A stretch of 64,000 nt of DNA, from NCBI GenBank assembly GCA_036675505.1, contig JAKFEW010000002.1, positions 12,139-76,138 on the forward strand, written 5' to 3'. The stretch's first letter is position 1; each line of letters begins with the position of its first letter. Both the position numbers and the translations under genes were made by a program. The DNA is from JAKFEW01 sp036675505. GTDB taxonomy: Bacteria; Cyanobacteriota; Sericytochromatia; S15B-MN24; JAQBPE01. The notes under the pieces are model-generated. The model saw only the letters and a list, made by a program, of their open reading frames with translations. It was not told the DNA's origin and made no database searches. Below are positions 47,483 through 56,763 of this stretch, one piece after another.

Positions 47483-48880
47483 TCAGCTGGTCGGGCCCGC
47501 TCCGAGCTTCGAAAGCGCGCGGCGCGCGCGTTCGACGATCATCGGGTTGTCCTTGCCCTGCGCCAGGCAGGTGCTCCACTCGCGGATCGCGAGGTTGGTC
47601 TTGCCGGTGTTCTCGTAGAGCGTCGCGAGCTTCAGGTGCAGATCGACGTCCTGGTGCTTGAGCTGCGTCGCCGTGAGGTATTGGGCCGCGGCCTGATCGA
47701 ACTCGCCGCGCGCGTGGTAGAGCTCGGCGAGCTGCACCATGCTCGCTCGGTGGTTCGGATCCTCGACCAGCGCCGCCTTGAAGGCCTTGATCGCCTGGTC
47801 CGGGTGGGCGTCCTGCTTCTGCACGAGCCCGAGGTTGTAGTAGAGGTCGGCGCTCGGCTCGCTCTTGAGCCCGCGCTCGTAGTATCCGGCGGCCTCGGGG
47901 TAGCGCTGGCGCTTGGCGTGGATGTTGCCGAGATCGAAGAGCGCCGGCGTGTAGTTGGGATCGATGCTCACGGCGCGCTTGAAGGCGCGCTCGGCGCCGG
48001 CGAGGTCGTTCATGAGGTACAGCGCCCGGCCCTGACGCGACTGGACATGCGCGTTGTCGGGGTTGTGCAGCGCCGCTTGCCCGAAGTGCAGCGCGGCCTC
48101 GGCGTAGAGCTTCTGCTGGAGGCAGGTCTCACCGATCTTCTCGTGCAGCGCCGGGTTGGTCGGGTCGTGCGTGACCGCCGCGCGCAGGACCCGGCGCGCC
48201 TCGTCGTGCCGGGCTTCCTTGTGGAGCTGCTCGGCGGCGAGCAGCGGATCGCCGATCAGGTAATCGCCCGAGAGCGTCCAGGCGATCGCGACACCGCTGA
48301 CGGCCATCAGCAAGATCGGCAGGCCGATCGCCACCGCCCTGGGTGGCTCGCGCCGCGCCCCGGGTCCTGCGGCCGGCGGCTTTCGTGCCGTCTCGCGCAC
48401 CGCCGCGACCGTGCGGTGCCACTCGCCCCGCGCGCGCTCGAGCAGCTCGCTCGCGGGGTTCGGCAGCCGGCTGAGCTTCTGGGCGCAGCGGCTGCACTTG
48501 GCGATGTCGAGGACGTCCTGCGAGCGCACGCGGTTCTTCGTGCGGCAGCGCGGGCAAAGCACGACCAGGCTCGCGGCGGCCGCGGTGGGGCGCTGCGCCT
48601 GGGCGGGCGCGCCCCGCGCGCCGGCGGCCGACGGGGGCGGCGCCGCGCCGAAGTAATGCAGGTCGTACTCCAGGCGGCGGGTCGGATCGCCCAACACCTG
48701 GTAGGCCTCGGTGATCAGCGCGGCCACCGCCGGATCACCGCCCTGGTCGGGGTGGTGACCGAGCTCCAGCAGGAGCGTGCGGTAGGCCTTCTTGATCACG
48801 GCCTGGGAGGCCTTCGGGTGGACCTGAAGGAGCTCGTAGTAGTCGGGCAGCGGGGGCATGGGCTTCGTGTCTTGGGACAT
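47483..48880 (-). CDS. Membrane-anchored J-domain / TPR protein
   Basis: 465 residues. J domain at residues 12-75 with H43-P44-D45 (GHHPDQGGD), able to stimulate Hsp70. A zinc ribbon follows (CPRCRTKN...CSRCAQK, ~108-135). One transmembrane helix (AIGLPILLMAVSGVAIAWTL, ~183-203) separates it from six or seven C-terminal TPRs (ALHEKIGETCLQQKLYAEAA and similar). The arrangement puts J domain in the cytoplasm and TPRs outside, or vice versa. May couple chaperone activity to envelope assembly. Confidence 0.85.
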   Translation of the reverse strand: MSQDTKPMPPLPDYYELLQVHPKASQAVIKKAYRTLLLELGHHPDQGGDPAVAALITEAYQVLGDPTRRLEYDLHYFGAAPPPSAAGARGAPAQAQRPTAAAASLVVLCPRCRTKNRVRSQDVLDIAKCSRCAQKLSRLPNPASELLERARGEWHRTVAAVRETARKPPAAGPGARREPPRAVAIGLPILLMAVSGVAIAWTLSGDYLIGDPLLAAEQLHKEARHDEARRVLRAAVTHDPTNPALHEKIGETCLQQKLYAEAALHFGQAALHNPDNAHVQSRQGRALYLMNDLAGAERAFKRAVSIDPNYTPALFDLGNIHAKRQRYPEAAGYYERGLKSEPSADLYYNLGLVQKQDAHPDQAIKAFKAALVEDPNHRASMVQLAELYHARGEFDQAAAQYLTATQLKHQDVDLHLKLATLYENTGKTNLAIREWSTCLAQGKDNPMIVERARRALSKLGAGPTS

Positions 48881-49206
48881 GGCTGGCTACCTCACAGGGG
48901 GAGGTCCGAAAGGACCCCGGGGGCGCCGTGCACATCTACAGACTATATTCCCGGGGGCGCCCCCTCCGTGATCGTGCTCCCGCCCTCACGCGTGCGTCCT
49001 GTCGGCACCGGCGAACTCCTTTGGTGGATCCGCCGAAACGCCCGGGCCCCGCATCCCGTTTCATGAGCGGTGGGGCGATGCGGCACACGGGGCGATCGGG
49101 ATCATCGAGCCCAGACCCTTTCGTGCAGTTTGCCCTACGGCAGTCGGTGGGCGTACCGGTACCGTGAAGGTTAACTTTTGTAAACCTACCTGACGGAGGT
49201 TGCGGC
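48881..49206. other. Divergent intergenic region upstream of EPS cluster
   Basis: No gene. Contains GGGGGCGCC at about 48920 and again, extended to a palindrome, at about 48953-48965, and GGTT..AACC-type symmetry at 49169-49186 just ahead of the STAS gene. It must hold promoters for both directions. I see no recognisable riboswitch. Confidence 0.45.
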
Positions 49207-49626
49207 ATGGAATCCGGCGCACGCTCGTGGGGCCTCGACGCCTCGCTCGGCAACGCAAGCAGCTTGTTCGACGGGATGCGAAATGCCCTCGGCCAGCTGA
49301 TCGGCGCGCGTGAGCAGCGGCTCGAGGCCGAGTTCGACGGTGCTCGCACGCTCCGCATCGTCGGCGCGCTCGATCACCGGCTCGCGCGCGCCGTGAAGGC
49401 GAAGGCCCGCGAGTTCGCCTCGCAGCCCGCGGGCCTCTGGACCATCGATTTAGCGGCCGTGGACCTCTGGGACAGCGACGGCCTCGCCGCGCTCGTCTAC
49501 GCGCTCGACGTGAGCGAGCTCAACGGCCATTCCCTGACCCTCGTCGACCCTTGCGCGGAGCTCCGCTTCACGCTCGAGAAGGCCCAGCTCCACCACCTCT
49601 TCGCGATCGAAACGCGCGACCCGTGA
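49207..49626 (+). CDS. STAS-domain anti-sigma factor antagonist-like protein
   Basis: 139 residues; GACGGAGG before ATG. C-terminal ~90 residues are a STAS domain: RTLRIVGALDHRLARAVKAKA, LWTIDLAAVDLWDSDGLAALVYA, GHSLTLVDPCAELRFTLEKAQLHHLF. The Ser in DSDGL is at the position phosphorylated in SpoIIAA/RsbV. Such proteins release sigma factors by binding an anti-sigma kinase. It leads an exopolysaccharide operon whose Wzz gene has a sigma-like N-terminus, suggesting a functional pair (inference). Confidence 0.85.
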   Translation: MESGARSWGLDASLGNASSLFDGMRNALGQLIGAREQRLEAEFDGARTLRIVGALDHRLARAVKAKAREFASQPAGLWTIDLAAVDLWDSDGLAALVYALDVSELNGHSLTLVDPCAELRFTLEKAQLHHLFAIETRDP

Positions 49627-49699
49627 AAAACGCCCCTCGCGGGCCCATGTAGCCGCCCTTACCGGGGCAACCCACCACCCCTCGTCGTAGGAGTCCCCT

Positions 49700-51382
49700 A
49701 TGCAAGCCTTCGTCCTCGCCGCCGCCGGCGGTCCCGAGTTCGGGCCGCTTTGCCAGGCCAGCCCCAAGGGCATGGTGCCCTTCATGGGCCAGCCCTTGCT
49801 GGCGCGCGTGATCCATTGGCTCGAGCGCCACGACGCGCGCGACGTGACGGTGCAGCTGAGAATGCGCCCGTACCAGGTCGAGGCGTACTTCCACCACAAC
49901 CCGCCCGCACAGGCCCGGTTGCGCTTCCGCCTGGAGAACCACCGGCTCGGCACGGCCGGCGCCGTGAAGCGGATGGCGGGTGGCGCGCGCGAGACGATGG
50001 TCGTTTGCATGGGCGACCTCGTGACCGCGATCGACCTCGACGCCGCGTTCGCCTTCCACAAGGCCCGCGGCGCGCTGGTGACGCTGGTGTTGGTGCCGGG
50101 CAGCCGCGCCGCCCGCGCAGGCCGTGTGGAGATCGACGGCGACGGCCGCGTGCTTTCCTTCGAAGAAGGCAGCCTGGATCAGACGCGCTTCACGTCCGCC
50201 GGCATCTACCTGATCGAGCCGGAAGCGCTCGTCCATGTCCTGGGCGAGCAGTGCGACTTCGGCCGCGACTTCTTCTCGGACCTCGTCGCCAAGAACCTGC
50301 CGGTCTACGGCTACGCGACGCGGGACTACTGGATGGACGCCGGGCAGCCGAGCGGCTACATGCAGGCGCTCACCGACGCGCTGCACGGCCGGATTCCGGG
50401 CGTGGCGCCCACGGGCACCGAGGTGGCGCCTGGCGTGTGGGTCGAGCCCGGCGCGATCGTGCACCCCAAGGCCAAGCTTCACGCGCCTTGCTGGATCGGC
50501 GCCGGCGCGCGCGTGACCATGGAGGCCCAGGTCGGCCCGGTGGCCGCCGTGGAGGGCCTCGGCGAGCTCGCCCGGGGGGCCTCGGTGGCCGGCGGGGCGG
50601 TCTTCCCCGGCGCGCTGGTCGGCCGGGCCACCCACTGGGAGGGCGCGCTGCTCTACCCGGACGGCTGGATCGACCTCGCCACCTGGCCGCCCACCGCCCA
50701 TGCCTCCGACGAGCCGGAGGTGCTCGGCACCACCTGGCACGAGCCGCTCGTCGAGCGGATGCACACCTGGTTCGATCAGCTCGTGGCGTTCCTCGGCCTG
50801 CTCGCGATCGCCCCGTTCCTCGCCCTGCTGGTCCTCGCGATCAAGTTCGACTCGCCCGGGCCGGCCTTCTTCACCCAGCTGCGCGTCGGGCGCGATCGCC
50901 GCCCCTACCGCCACGGCCTGCCGCGCGGCGAGATCTTCGAGTGCTTCAAGTTCCGCACGATGCACGTGGACGCCGACCAGAAGGTCAAGGAGCTGATGGC
51001 CCAGAACCAGTACGGAAACAGCGCCTTCTTCAAGCTCGAGAACGATCCGCGCGTCACGCGCGTCGGCGAGTTCCTGCGCAGGACCAGCCTCGATGAGCTG
51101 CCACAGCTCATCAACGTGCTGCGGGGCGAGATGCGGCTCGTGGGCAACCGCCCGCTGCCGGTCTACGAGGCCGACGCCCTGCACGAGGACTGGCAACGCA
51201 CGCGGTTCCTGGCGCCCGCCGGCATCACCGGCCTGTGGCAGATCAGCGGCCGCTCGGACCTCTCGGAGAAGGAGCGCCTCGCGCTCGACGCCTATTACAC
51301 GGTCACGCGCACGTTCATGGGCGACCTGAGCATCCTCTTCCGCACGCTGCCCGCGCTGCTCGCGCGCCGCGGCGCCCGCTGA
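49700..51382 (+). CDS. Nucleotidyltransferase-like / phosphoglycosyltransferase fusion
   Basis: 560 residues. Residues 1-235 have a sugar-phosphate nucleotidyltransferase fold (FVLAAAGG, SPKGMVPF, MGDLVTAID, YWMDAGQPSGYMQAL), followed by left-handed beta-helix repeats to ~330. The usual GxGTRL loop is replaced (AAAGGPEFGP), so activity is doubtful. Residues ~355-555 are a bacterial sugar transferase: hydrophobic hairpin, GPAFFTQLRVG, FKFRTM, LRRTSLDELPQLINVL, GNRPLP, GITGLWQISGR. It would prime EPS synthesis by loading a sugar phosphate on undecaprenyl phosphate. Confidence 0.85.
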   Translation: MQAFVLAAAGGPEFGPLCQASPKGMVPFMGQPLLARVIHWLERHDARDVTVQLRMRPYQVEAYFHHNPPAQARLRFRLENHRLGTAGAVKRMAGGARETMVVCMGDLVTAIDLDAAFAFHKARGALVTLVLVPGSRAARAGRVEIDGDGRVLSFEEGSLDQTRFTSAGIYLIEPEALVHVLGEQCDFGRDFFSDLVAKNLPVYGYATRDYWMDAGQPSGYMQALTDALHGRIPGVAPTGTEVAPGVWVEPGAIVHPKAKLHAPCWIGAGARVTMEAQVGPVAAVEGLGELARGASVAGGAVFPGALVGRATHWEGALLYPDGWIDLATWPPTAHASDEPEVLGTTWHEPLVERMHTWFDQLVAFLGLLAIAPFLALLVLAIKFDSPGPAFFTQLRVGRDRRPYRHGLPRGEIFECFKFRTMHVDADQKVKELMAQNQYGNSAFFKLENDPRVTRVGEFLRRTSLDELPQLINVLRGEMRLVGNRPLPVYEADALHEDWQRTRFLAPAGITGLWQISGRSDLSEKERLALDAYYTVTRTFMGDLSILFRTLPALLARRGAR

Positions 51383-51457
51383 CTTTCTCACCGACACCAC
51401 CACCACACGTAGACAGAACCCGGCGCAGACGGCCGGCATCGGAGAAGGGAGAACGAG

Positions 51458-52201
51458 ATGTACAAGCGTTTGTTCGCGACCACGCTGCTCGGCCTGGCCC
51501 TGCTGGCGCCGTTGGGGGGGGCGGGACCGGCCTTTGCGGCGAGGGCCGGGCTGCCGGCGGAGCCCCATAACTTCACGCTCGAGGTGGCGCTCAACCGCGC
51601 GATTCGCCACAACCCCGCGATCCAGATGGCCGAGGCGCGCCTCGTGCAAGCCCGGCTCGAGAAGGAGAGCCAGGACCTGTGGTGGGCGCGGACCATCCGC
51701 GCGAACGCCAACTACAACGTGCTCGGCAACAACCCCCAGATGGGCAACGTCACGCCGGACGGCACGATGTTGCCGGTGGCCGCGGTCGGCGTCGGCCTGA
51801 ACCTCGGCGATCTGCTCGCCGCGCCGAAGACCGCCGCTCGCGCCGAGCAGGCCGTGGTGATCGCCGAAGCCGAGCTGCGCCGCACCGCGATGGAGGTCGC
51901 GAACCAGGTCACGGCGGCCTACCAGGAGTACCAGGCGTCGAAGCAGGTGGCCGGCTTCGCGGACGAGGCGATCGAGGCCGCCGAGACCGATCTGCGCGTC
52001 TCGGAGCGCCAGTTCGCGCGCGGAACGTCCGCCGCGAACACGCTGGTCGGTGCCCGGCTCGCCGTGCACCGGGTGCGGGCGGACTCGGTGCAGTCCGTCG
52101 GCAACGTCGCCAAGGCCTGGGCCAACCTGATCACCCTGGTCGGCGATCCGACGCTCTCGATCGTGCCGGGTGCCGGTGCCCCGACCACCGAACAGAGGTA
52201 A
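51458..52201 (+). CDS. Short TolC-like outer-membrane efflux protein
   Basis: 247 residues, about half the usual TolC length. Signal peptide (LFATTLLGLALLAPLGGAGPAFA), then helical repeats LEVALNRAIRHNPAIQMAEARLVQARLEKE, NQVTAAYQEYQASKQVAGFADEAIEAAETDLRVSERQFARGTS. This is a single structural repeat. It may be a truncated exporter or multimerise as a larger barrel; in an EPS operon it is a candidate outer-membrane export component. Confidence 0.75.
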   Translation: MYKRLFATTLLGLALLAPLGGAGPAFAARAGLPAEPHNFTLEVALNRAIRHNPAIQMAEARLVQARLEKESQDLWWARTIRANANYNVLGNNPQMGNVTPDGTMLPVAAVGVGLNLGDLLAAPKTAARAEQAVVIAEAELRRTAMEVANQVTAAYQEYQASKQVAGFADEAIEAAETDLRVSERQFARGTSAANTLVGARLAVHRVRADSVQSVGNVAKAWANLITLVGDPTLSIVPGAGAPTTEQR

Positions 52202-52207
52202 GCAGCC

Positions 52208-54031
52208 ATGAACGACGAAAGCCAGTCGCCCCTCAGCCCCGACGCGGAAGCGTTGGCCCGCTTCGAGGCCTACCTGCCGTTGCTCGAGCGCGTGGCCAGC
52301 CAGCTGCTCATGAACGGCTCGGGCTCCGTGCGCGACATGATCTACCTCGGCGCGGCCGTGCTGCTGCGCGCGGCCGCCGAGTGGAACGAAGGCTACGGCC
52401 TCACCTTCAAGGAGTTCGCCGAGGTGACGCTCACCGGCGAGCTGCTTCACCACATGCACTACCCGGTGCCGGTGCTGCGACTGCCGGCCGAGCTCGGGCC
52501 CTACCAGCCGCGCCTGAACGCGATGGCCCAATCCCTCGCCTCGCTGCACGCGGGGCCGACGGTCGCGCTCGCGTCCTACCAGGCGATGGCCATGCGCCAC
52601 CCCACGATGATGCCGCAGCCCTCGATGGCCCTCGCGACGGGCGCCGAGTTCTACGGCCCGACGCAGGCCCAATACGCGGCGGAGGCGCCTGGCGCGGGCT
52701 CCGTCGTCAAGATGGTCTGGAAGCTCATCAAGAAGCGCCTGCCGCTGATCGTCGCGCTGGTCGTGGCGACCGAAGGCGGCATCGCCTACTACACGATCAA
52801 CAGCCCGAAGACCTGGGTCGCGTACACCACGATGAACTCCGGCATCGGCGTGAAGGATCCGCTCGGCGGCGGCGGCGACTGGTTCTCCCAGGGCACGATC
52901 GTCGCCAACATCACCGAGCTGCTCAAGAGCCGCACGGTGCTCGAGAACACGATCGCGACGCTCGGCCTCAAGACCAACGCCGAGGACCTCGCGGACCGCA
53001 TCACGGTCTCGCGTATGGGCCAGGCCGGCCTGCTCAAGGTCGAGGCCGAGGCCGAAGGGCCCGGGCAGTCGGCCGAGCTCGTGAACACGCTCGTGCGGGA
53101 GTTCATGCAGTACTACGCCACCAGCCAGTCGCAAGACGCCCGCTCGAACAAGTCCTTCTTCGAGAGCCAGGTGAAGGCGGCCGAGCGCCGGCTGCGCCAG
53201 GCCGAGTCCAAGCTCAAGGGCTTCAAGGGCGCGTACGTGCCCGAGATGCAGGCCGACGTGCCGGCGCGCGTGGGCGACCTGATCGCCCAGCGCGACGAGG
53301 CCGCGCGCAACCTCGCGGCGGCGTCCGCGGCGCTCGCCGTGGTCTCGCGCGAGCTCGGCGCGATTCGCCGCGATCCGTTGCTCTCGCAGCGGATCCTGAA
53401 CAACGGCAACGTGTTGACGGCGACCGAGAAGGTCCGCGAGCTCCAGATGAACCTGATGGACGCGCGGGACATCTACGGCGCCGACTCGCCGGTCGTGAAG
53501 AACCTCCAGAACCAGATCGCGCGGGCCAAGAGCCAGCTGCGCACGACCACCGTCGAGGCGGTCGACCAGAACCCGGCGCTGGCCGACGCGAGCGCGCGGC
53601 TCGTCGGGTTGCGCGCCGACGTCGCGATGAACTCGGCCCGCCTCGCGAGCCTCAACGCCTCGATCGCGCAGATGAAGCCGATGGCCCGGCAATCGAGCGT
53701 GAACCAGGTGACCTACGAGCAGCTGCAGCGTGAGGTGAAGATCGCCGAGACGCAGTACGTCGACTTGCAAGCGAAACACGGCCAGTCGAACCTGGTCGCG
53801 CAGGGCGCCGCCAACCTCAACGTCTCCGTCGTCGATTCGGCGGTGCCGCCCAAGGACCCGCTCAGCTCGAAGCTCCTGCTCAAGTTGATCCTCGGCTTCC
53901 TGCTCAGCTTCGGCCTCGGCGTGTTCATCAGCTACCTGATGTCGCTGCGCGAGCACGACGACGAGCTCGCCGAGACCGGCGCACCTGCGTCCACGCGCGG
54001 TGCTTCCGTGCTGGGCCGCGGCGTGGCGTGA
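52208..54031 (+). CDS. Wzz-type chain-length regulator with sigma-70-like N-terminus
   Basis: 607 residues. Residues ~17-120 resemble regions 2-3 of SigB/SigF-type sigma factors: YLPLLERVASQLL, SVRDMIYLGAAVLLRAA, GLTFKEFAEVTLTGELLHHM, VLRLPAELGPYQPRLN, corresponding to the RDLxxxGxxGLxxA, F..ya...i.GEi and vPr segments. Region 4 is absent. From ~175 it is a Wzz/PCP protein: TM1 (LPLIVALVVATEGGIAYY), periplasmic coiled coil, PPKDPLSSK before TM2 (LILGFLLSFGLGVFISYL). It sets polysaccharide length; the sigma-like part faces the cytoplasm. Confidence 0.85.
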   Translation: MNDESQSPLSPDAEALARFEAYLPLLERVASQLLMNGSGSVRDMIYLGAAVLLRAAAEWNEGYGLTFKEFAEVTLTGELLHHMHYPVPVLRLPAELGPYQPRLNAMAQSLASLHAGPTVALASYQAMAMRHPTMMPQPSMALATGAEFYGPTQAQYAAEAPGAGSVVKMVWKLIKKRLPLIVALVVATEGGIAYYTINSPKTWVAYTTMNSGIGVKDPLGGGGDWFSQGTIVANITELLKSRTVLENTIATLGLKTNAEDLADRITVSRMGQAGLLKVEAEAEGPGQSAELVNTLVREFMQYYATSQSQDARSNKSFFESQVKAAERRLRQAESKLKGFKGAYVPEMQADVPARVGDLIAQRDEAARNLAAASAALAVVSRELGAIRRDPLLSQRILNNGNVLTATEKVRELQMNLMDARDIYGADSPVVKNLQNQIARAKSQLRTTTVEAVDQNPALADASARLVGLRADVAMNSARLASLNASIAQMKPMARQSSVNQVTYEQLQREVKIAETQYVDLQAKHGQSNLVAQGAANLNVSVVDSAVPPKDPLSSKLLLKLILGFLLSFGLGVFISYLMSLREHDDELAETGAPASTRGASVLGRGVA

Positions 54032-54059
54032 GCCCGCCCAGGCCCCCGAGGTACGCCCC

Positions 54060-55514
54060 ATGACCGCCAACATCCTCCAGCGTTCAGCGCCCTCGAAGGC
54101 GCCCGGCCAGGTTCAGACCCTGGGCTGGGTGCTCTTCGCCCTGGCGCTCGCCGCCCTGCTCGTCATGAGCGTCGTGGAGATGAACCGGCTCGCCATCATC
54201 GGGCTGGTCACGCTGCCGCTGCTGACGCTGGTCGCGGTGAACGTCGAGTTCGGCATCTACTGCCTGATCGGCTACTCCACGATCCTGGCGTTCGTGATCC
54301 GCATGATGCCGCCCTCGAACACGGGCCCGATCGGCCTCGCGCTCGACGGCCTGCTGCTCATCATGACGGTCAGGCTCGTGCTCGACCTCGTGATGCGGCG
54401 CGACTGGAAGATCTTCGCCTCGCCGCTCACGCTGGCGGTGGTGGCCTTCCTGGCCTACCAGTGCGTCGAGGTGTTCAACCCCTCGGCGCCTTCGATCATG
54501 TTCGGCCTGTATGGCCTGCGGGTCACGGCGCGCATCGTGGGCTTCTTCTTGATCCTCTATTACTTCCGCACCAAGCGCGCGATCTCGCGCCTGGTCTGGT
54601 TCTGGCTGGCGCTCCTGATGGCCGAGGGCGCCTACGGCATCTTCCAGCACCACCACGGCCTGCTCTGGCAGGAGATGGCCTGGCTGCTCGCCGAGGGCAA
54701 CGCCAAGACCCACATCCTGGGCGGCTACACCCGCGTCTTTTCGACGGTGGGCGACGCCGCGACCTTCGGCTTCCTCATGATCATGGGCGTCCTGCTGGCC
54801 TTCGCGATGGCGCTGTCCGCGCGCGGCTGGATGCGGATCCTGCTCGCGCTCGGCACGCTGCCGATGCTCTACGGCATGACCGTGAGCTACTCGCGCGGCC
54901 CGGTCGTCGCGCTGGCCGCGGGGGCGCTGGTGATGATCCTGGCGTCGCGCAGCTGGAAGCTCGGCGTCTCGCTCGTGCTGGTCGGCTGCCTGGGCCTCGG
55001 CCTGCTCGCCGCCTCCGGCAACACGCGCTTCCTCGACCGCCTCGCCACCGCCACCAACCCGACCGAGGACGCGAGCTTCAACGTCCGCACAGGCTACATG
55101 ACGCTGTACGCCCCGGAGATCGCCAAGCGGCCGTTCGGCTTCGGCATCAACACCTCAGGCGGCGGCGCGCGGCGCGTTTCAGGCGGCCAGTCGGTGCGCA
55201 AGTCCGTGGTGGGCGTGCCGACCGACAACTACTACTTCAAGGTGGCGCTCGAGATGGGCTGGGTCGGCCTCGGCCTCTGGCTGTGGATCTGCGGGCTGGC
55301 GCTGGTCCATGCGTACCGCGTCTACCGGGAGACGGTCGACCCGCAGCTCAAGGCGATCGCCCTCGGCTGCCTCAGCGTGCTCGCAGCCTTGCTCGTCGGC
55401 GCGTTCTCGAACGACATCATCGCCCAGAAGCCGATCAGCGAGTTCTTCTGGCTCTCGCTCGGCCTGATCGTCCTGATCGGCCAACACCGTCCGGCATCGT
55501 CGCCCCCTTTGTAA
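54060..55514 (+). CDS. O-antigen/EPS polymerase (Wzy/WaaL-like)
   Basis: 484 residues with about ten to twelve transmembrane helices (LGWVLFALALAALLVMSV, LVGCLGLGLLAASG and others). The large periplasmic loop and GINTSGGG...VPTDNYYFKVALEMGWVGLGLWLWI segment fit the Wzy_C family. Polymerises lipid-linked repeat units. Preceded by GAGG and immediately after the Wzz gene, as in Wzx/Wzy pathways; no Wzx flippase is in the window. Confidence 0.85.
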   Translation: MTANILQRSAPSKAPGQVQTLGWVLFALALAALLVMSVVEMNRLAIIGLVTLPLLTLVAVNVEFGIYCLIGYSTILAFVIRMMPPSNTGPIGLALDGLLLIMTVRLVLDLVMRRDWKIFASPLTLAVVAFLAYQCVEVFNPSAPSIMFGLYGLRVTARIVGFFLILYYFRTKRAISRLVWFWLALLMAEGAYGIFQHHHGLLWQEMAWLLAEGNAKTHILGGYTRVFSTVGDAATFGFLMIMGVLLAFAMALSARGWMRILLALGTLPMLYGMTVSYSRGPVVALAAGALVMILASRSWKLGVSLVLVGCLGLGLLAASGNTRFLDRLATATNPTEDASFNVRTGYMTLYAPEIAKRPFGFGINTSGGGARRVSGGQSVRKSVVGVPTDNYYFKVALEMGWVGLGLWLWICGLALVHAYRVYRETVDPQLKAIALGCLSVLAALLVGAFSNDIIAQKPISEFFWLSLGLIVLIGQHRPASSPPL

Positions 55515-55524
55515 GGAGCCCGGC

Positions 55525-56730
55525 ATGAAAATCACCATCATCGCCTCCGACGAAATCTCGGCCCCGCTCTACCGCGTGCGGCTGCTCGCCAAGATGCTGC
55601 AGCGCCGCTTCGACGTGGAGGTGCTCGGCTTCGTGATGGACCCCGACAAGCTCGATCCGGGCGCCCCGCGAGACTTCCCCTACACGCCCGTGATGGTCGG
55701 CGGCGGGCGCTCCTACCAGGACGCCGAGCGCGAGCTGCGCTCGCTCATCACGGGTGACGTCATCTACGCCATGAAGCCCCGCCCGAGCTCCTACGGCGTC
55801 GCGCTCAAGCACCGCTTCGAAACGGGCATCCCGGTGGTCGTCGACGTCGACGATTGGGAGCTCTTCATGGTGCACCCGTGGAGCAAGTACACGCTCAAGA
55901 ACATGGCCTACGCGCTGCCGCGCCTGCAGGAGCCGAACAACTATCTCGCGACCTGGGCGCTCGACAAGCTGATCGCGTTGGCCGACGGCCGCACGGTGGT
56001 GAGCCGCTTCTTCCAGCAGCGCTACGGCGGCCTGATGGCGCCCCAGTATGTCGACACCGACCTCTTCGATCCGTCGCGCTACCCGCGCGAGACGCTGCGT
56101 AAGGCCTACGGCCTGAACGACTACCAGCTGATCGTCTTCGCGGGGATCGCGCACCCGAGCAAGGGCGTCGGCGACATCATCGGCGCGCTCGCCACGCTCG
56201 GCGAGCAGCGGCGCGACTGGCGGCTCGTGATCGTGGGGCCGGTCACGCCGTACGCGCGGGCGATCGCCGCGGCCGACGACCGCGTGGTGCTGATGGGCAC
56301 CCAGCCGCCGACGCGCACGCCGGAGTTCCTCGCGATGGCGGACATCGTGGTGCTGCCGCAGAAGCCCACGCACGCGTCGGTCGGCCAGATGCCGATGAAG
56401 CTCTACGAGGCGATGGCGATGGGCCTGCCGGTCATCTCGACGACGATGTCGGACATCCCGCGGCTGCTCGACGACTGCGGCGTGGTGGTGCCGACGGACG
56501 ACCGCGCCCAGCTCGCGATGGCGATCGAGGCGTTGCTCGACAACCCCTCGCTCGGCGCGCGGATCGGCCGGGCGGCGCGCGAGCGGATCACGGAGCGGTA
56601 TTCGTGGAAGGTGGGCGCGGCGGAGCTCGGGCTGTTCTTCAACAGCCTCGCCTCGCAGCGCGCGAGCGTTCCGGCGGCGCCCGCGCCCGCGTCCGGCTGG
56701 GGGAAAGTCGGCCCCGCGAGCTTCCACTGA
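55525..56730 (+). CDS. Family 4 glycosyltransferase
   Basis: 401 residues, GTB fold. N-terminal domain begins KITIIASDEISAPLYRVRLLAKML; VVVDVDDWE in the middle; C-terminal GT1/GT4 domain with FAGIAHPSKGVGDII, LVIVGPVTPY, ADIVVLPQKP and PMKLYEAMAMGLPVIST (nucleotide-sugar binding). Adds a sugar during EPS repeat-unit assembly. Ten bases separate it from the wzy-like gene, so it is co-transcribed. Confidence 0.88.
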   Translation: MKITIIASDEISAPLYRVRLLAKMLQRRFDVEVLGFVMDPDKLDPGAPRDFPYTPVMVGGGRSYQDAERELRSLITGDVIYAMKPRPSSYGVALKHRFETGIPVVVDVDDWELFMVHPWSKYTLKNMAYALPRLQEPNNYLATWALDKLIALADGRTVVSRFFQQRYGGLMAPQYVDTDLFDPSRYPRETLRKAYGLNDYQLIVFAGIAHPSKGVGDIIGALATLGEQRRDWRLVIVGPVTPYARAIAAADDRVVLMGTQPPTRTPEFLAMADIVVLPQKPTHASVGQMPMKLYEAMAMGLPVISTTMSDIPRLLDDCGVVVPTDDRAQLAMAIEALLDNPSLGARIGRAARERITERYSWKVGAAELGLFFNSLASQRASVPAAPAPASGWGKVGPASFH

Positions 56731-56763
56731 GCCACGGCGGATCGTCGCACCGGTGCGACGGGT

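Noticed and set aside
48881..49206. Riboswitch or known RNA ahead of the STAS/EPS operon
   Set aside because: Repeated GGGGGCGCC and local symmetry are present, but no recognisable riboswitch core could be assembled by eye.
51679..53733. 684-codon + strand frame overlapping TolC-like and Wzz genes
   Set aside because: Out-of-frame shadow, Arg-rich low complexity; both overlapped genes have clear families.
49568..54073. 1501-codon open frame on the reverse strand across the EPS genes
   Set aside because: It is antisense to four convincing domain-bearing genes, is low-complexity Arg/His/Gly/Val-rich and has no ribosome site or domain. GC-rich codon use leaves antisense frames open.
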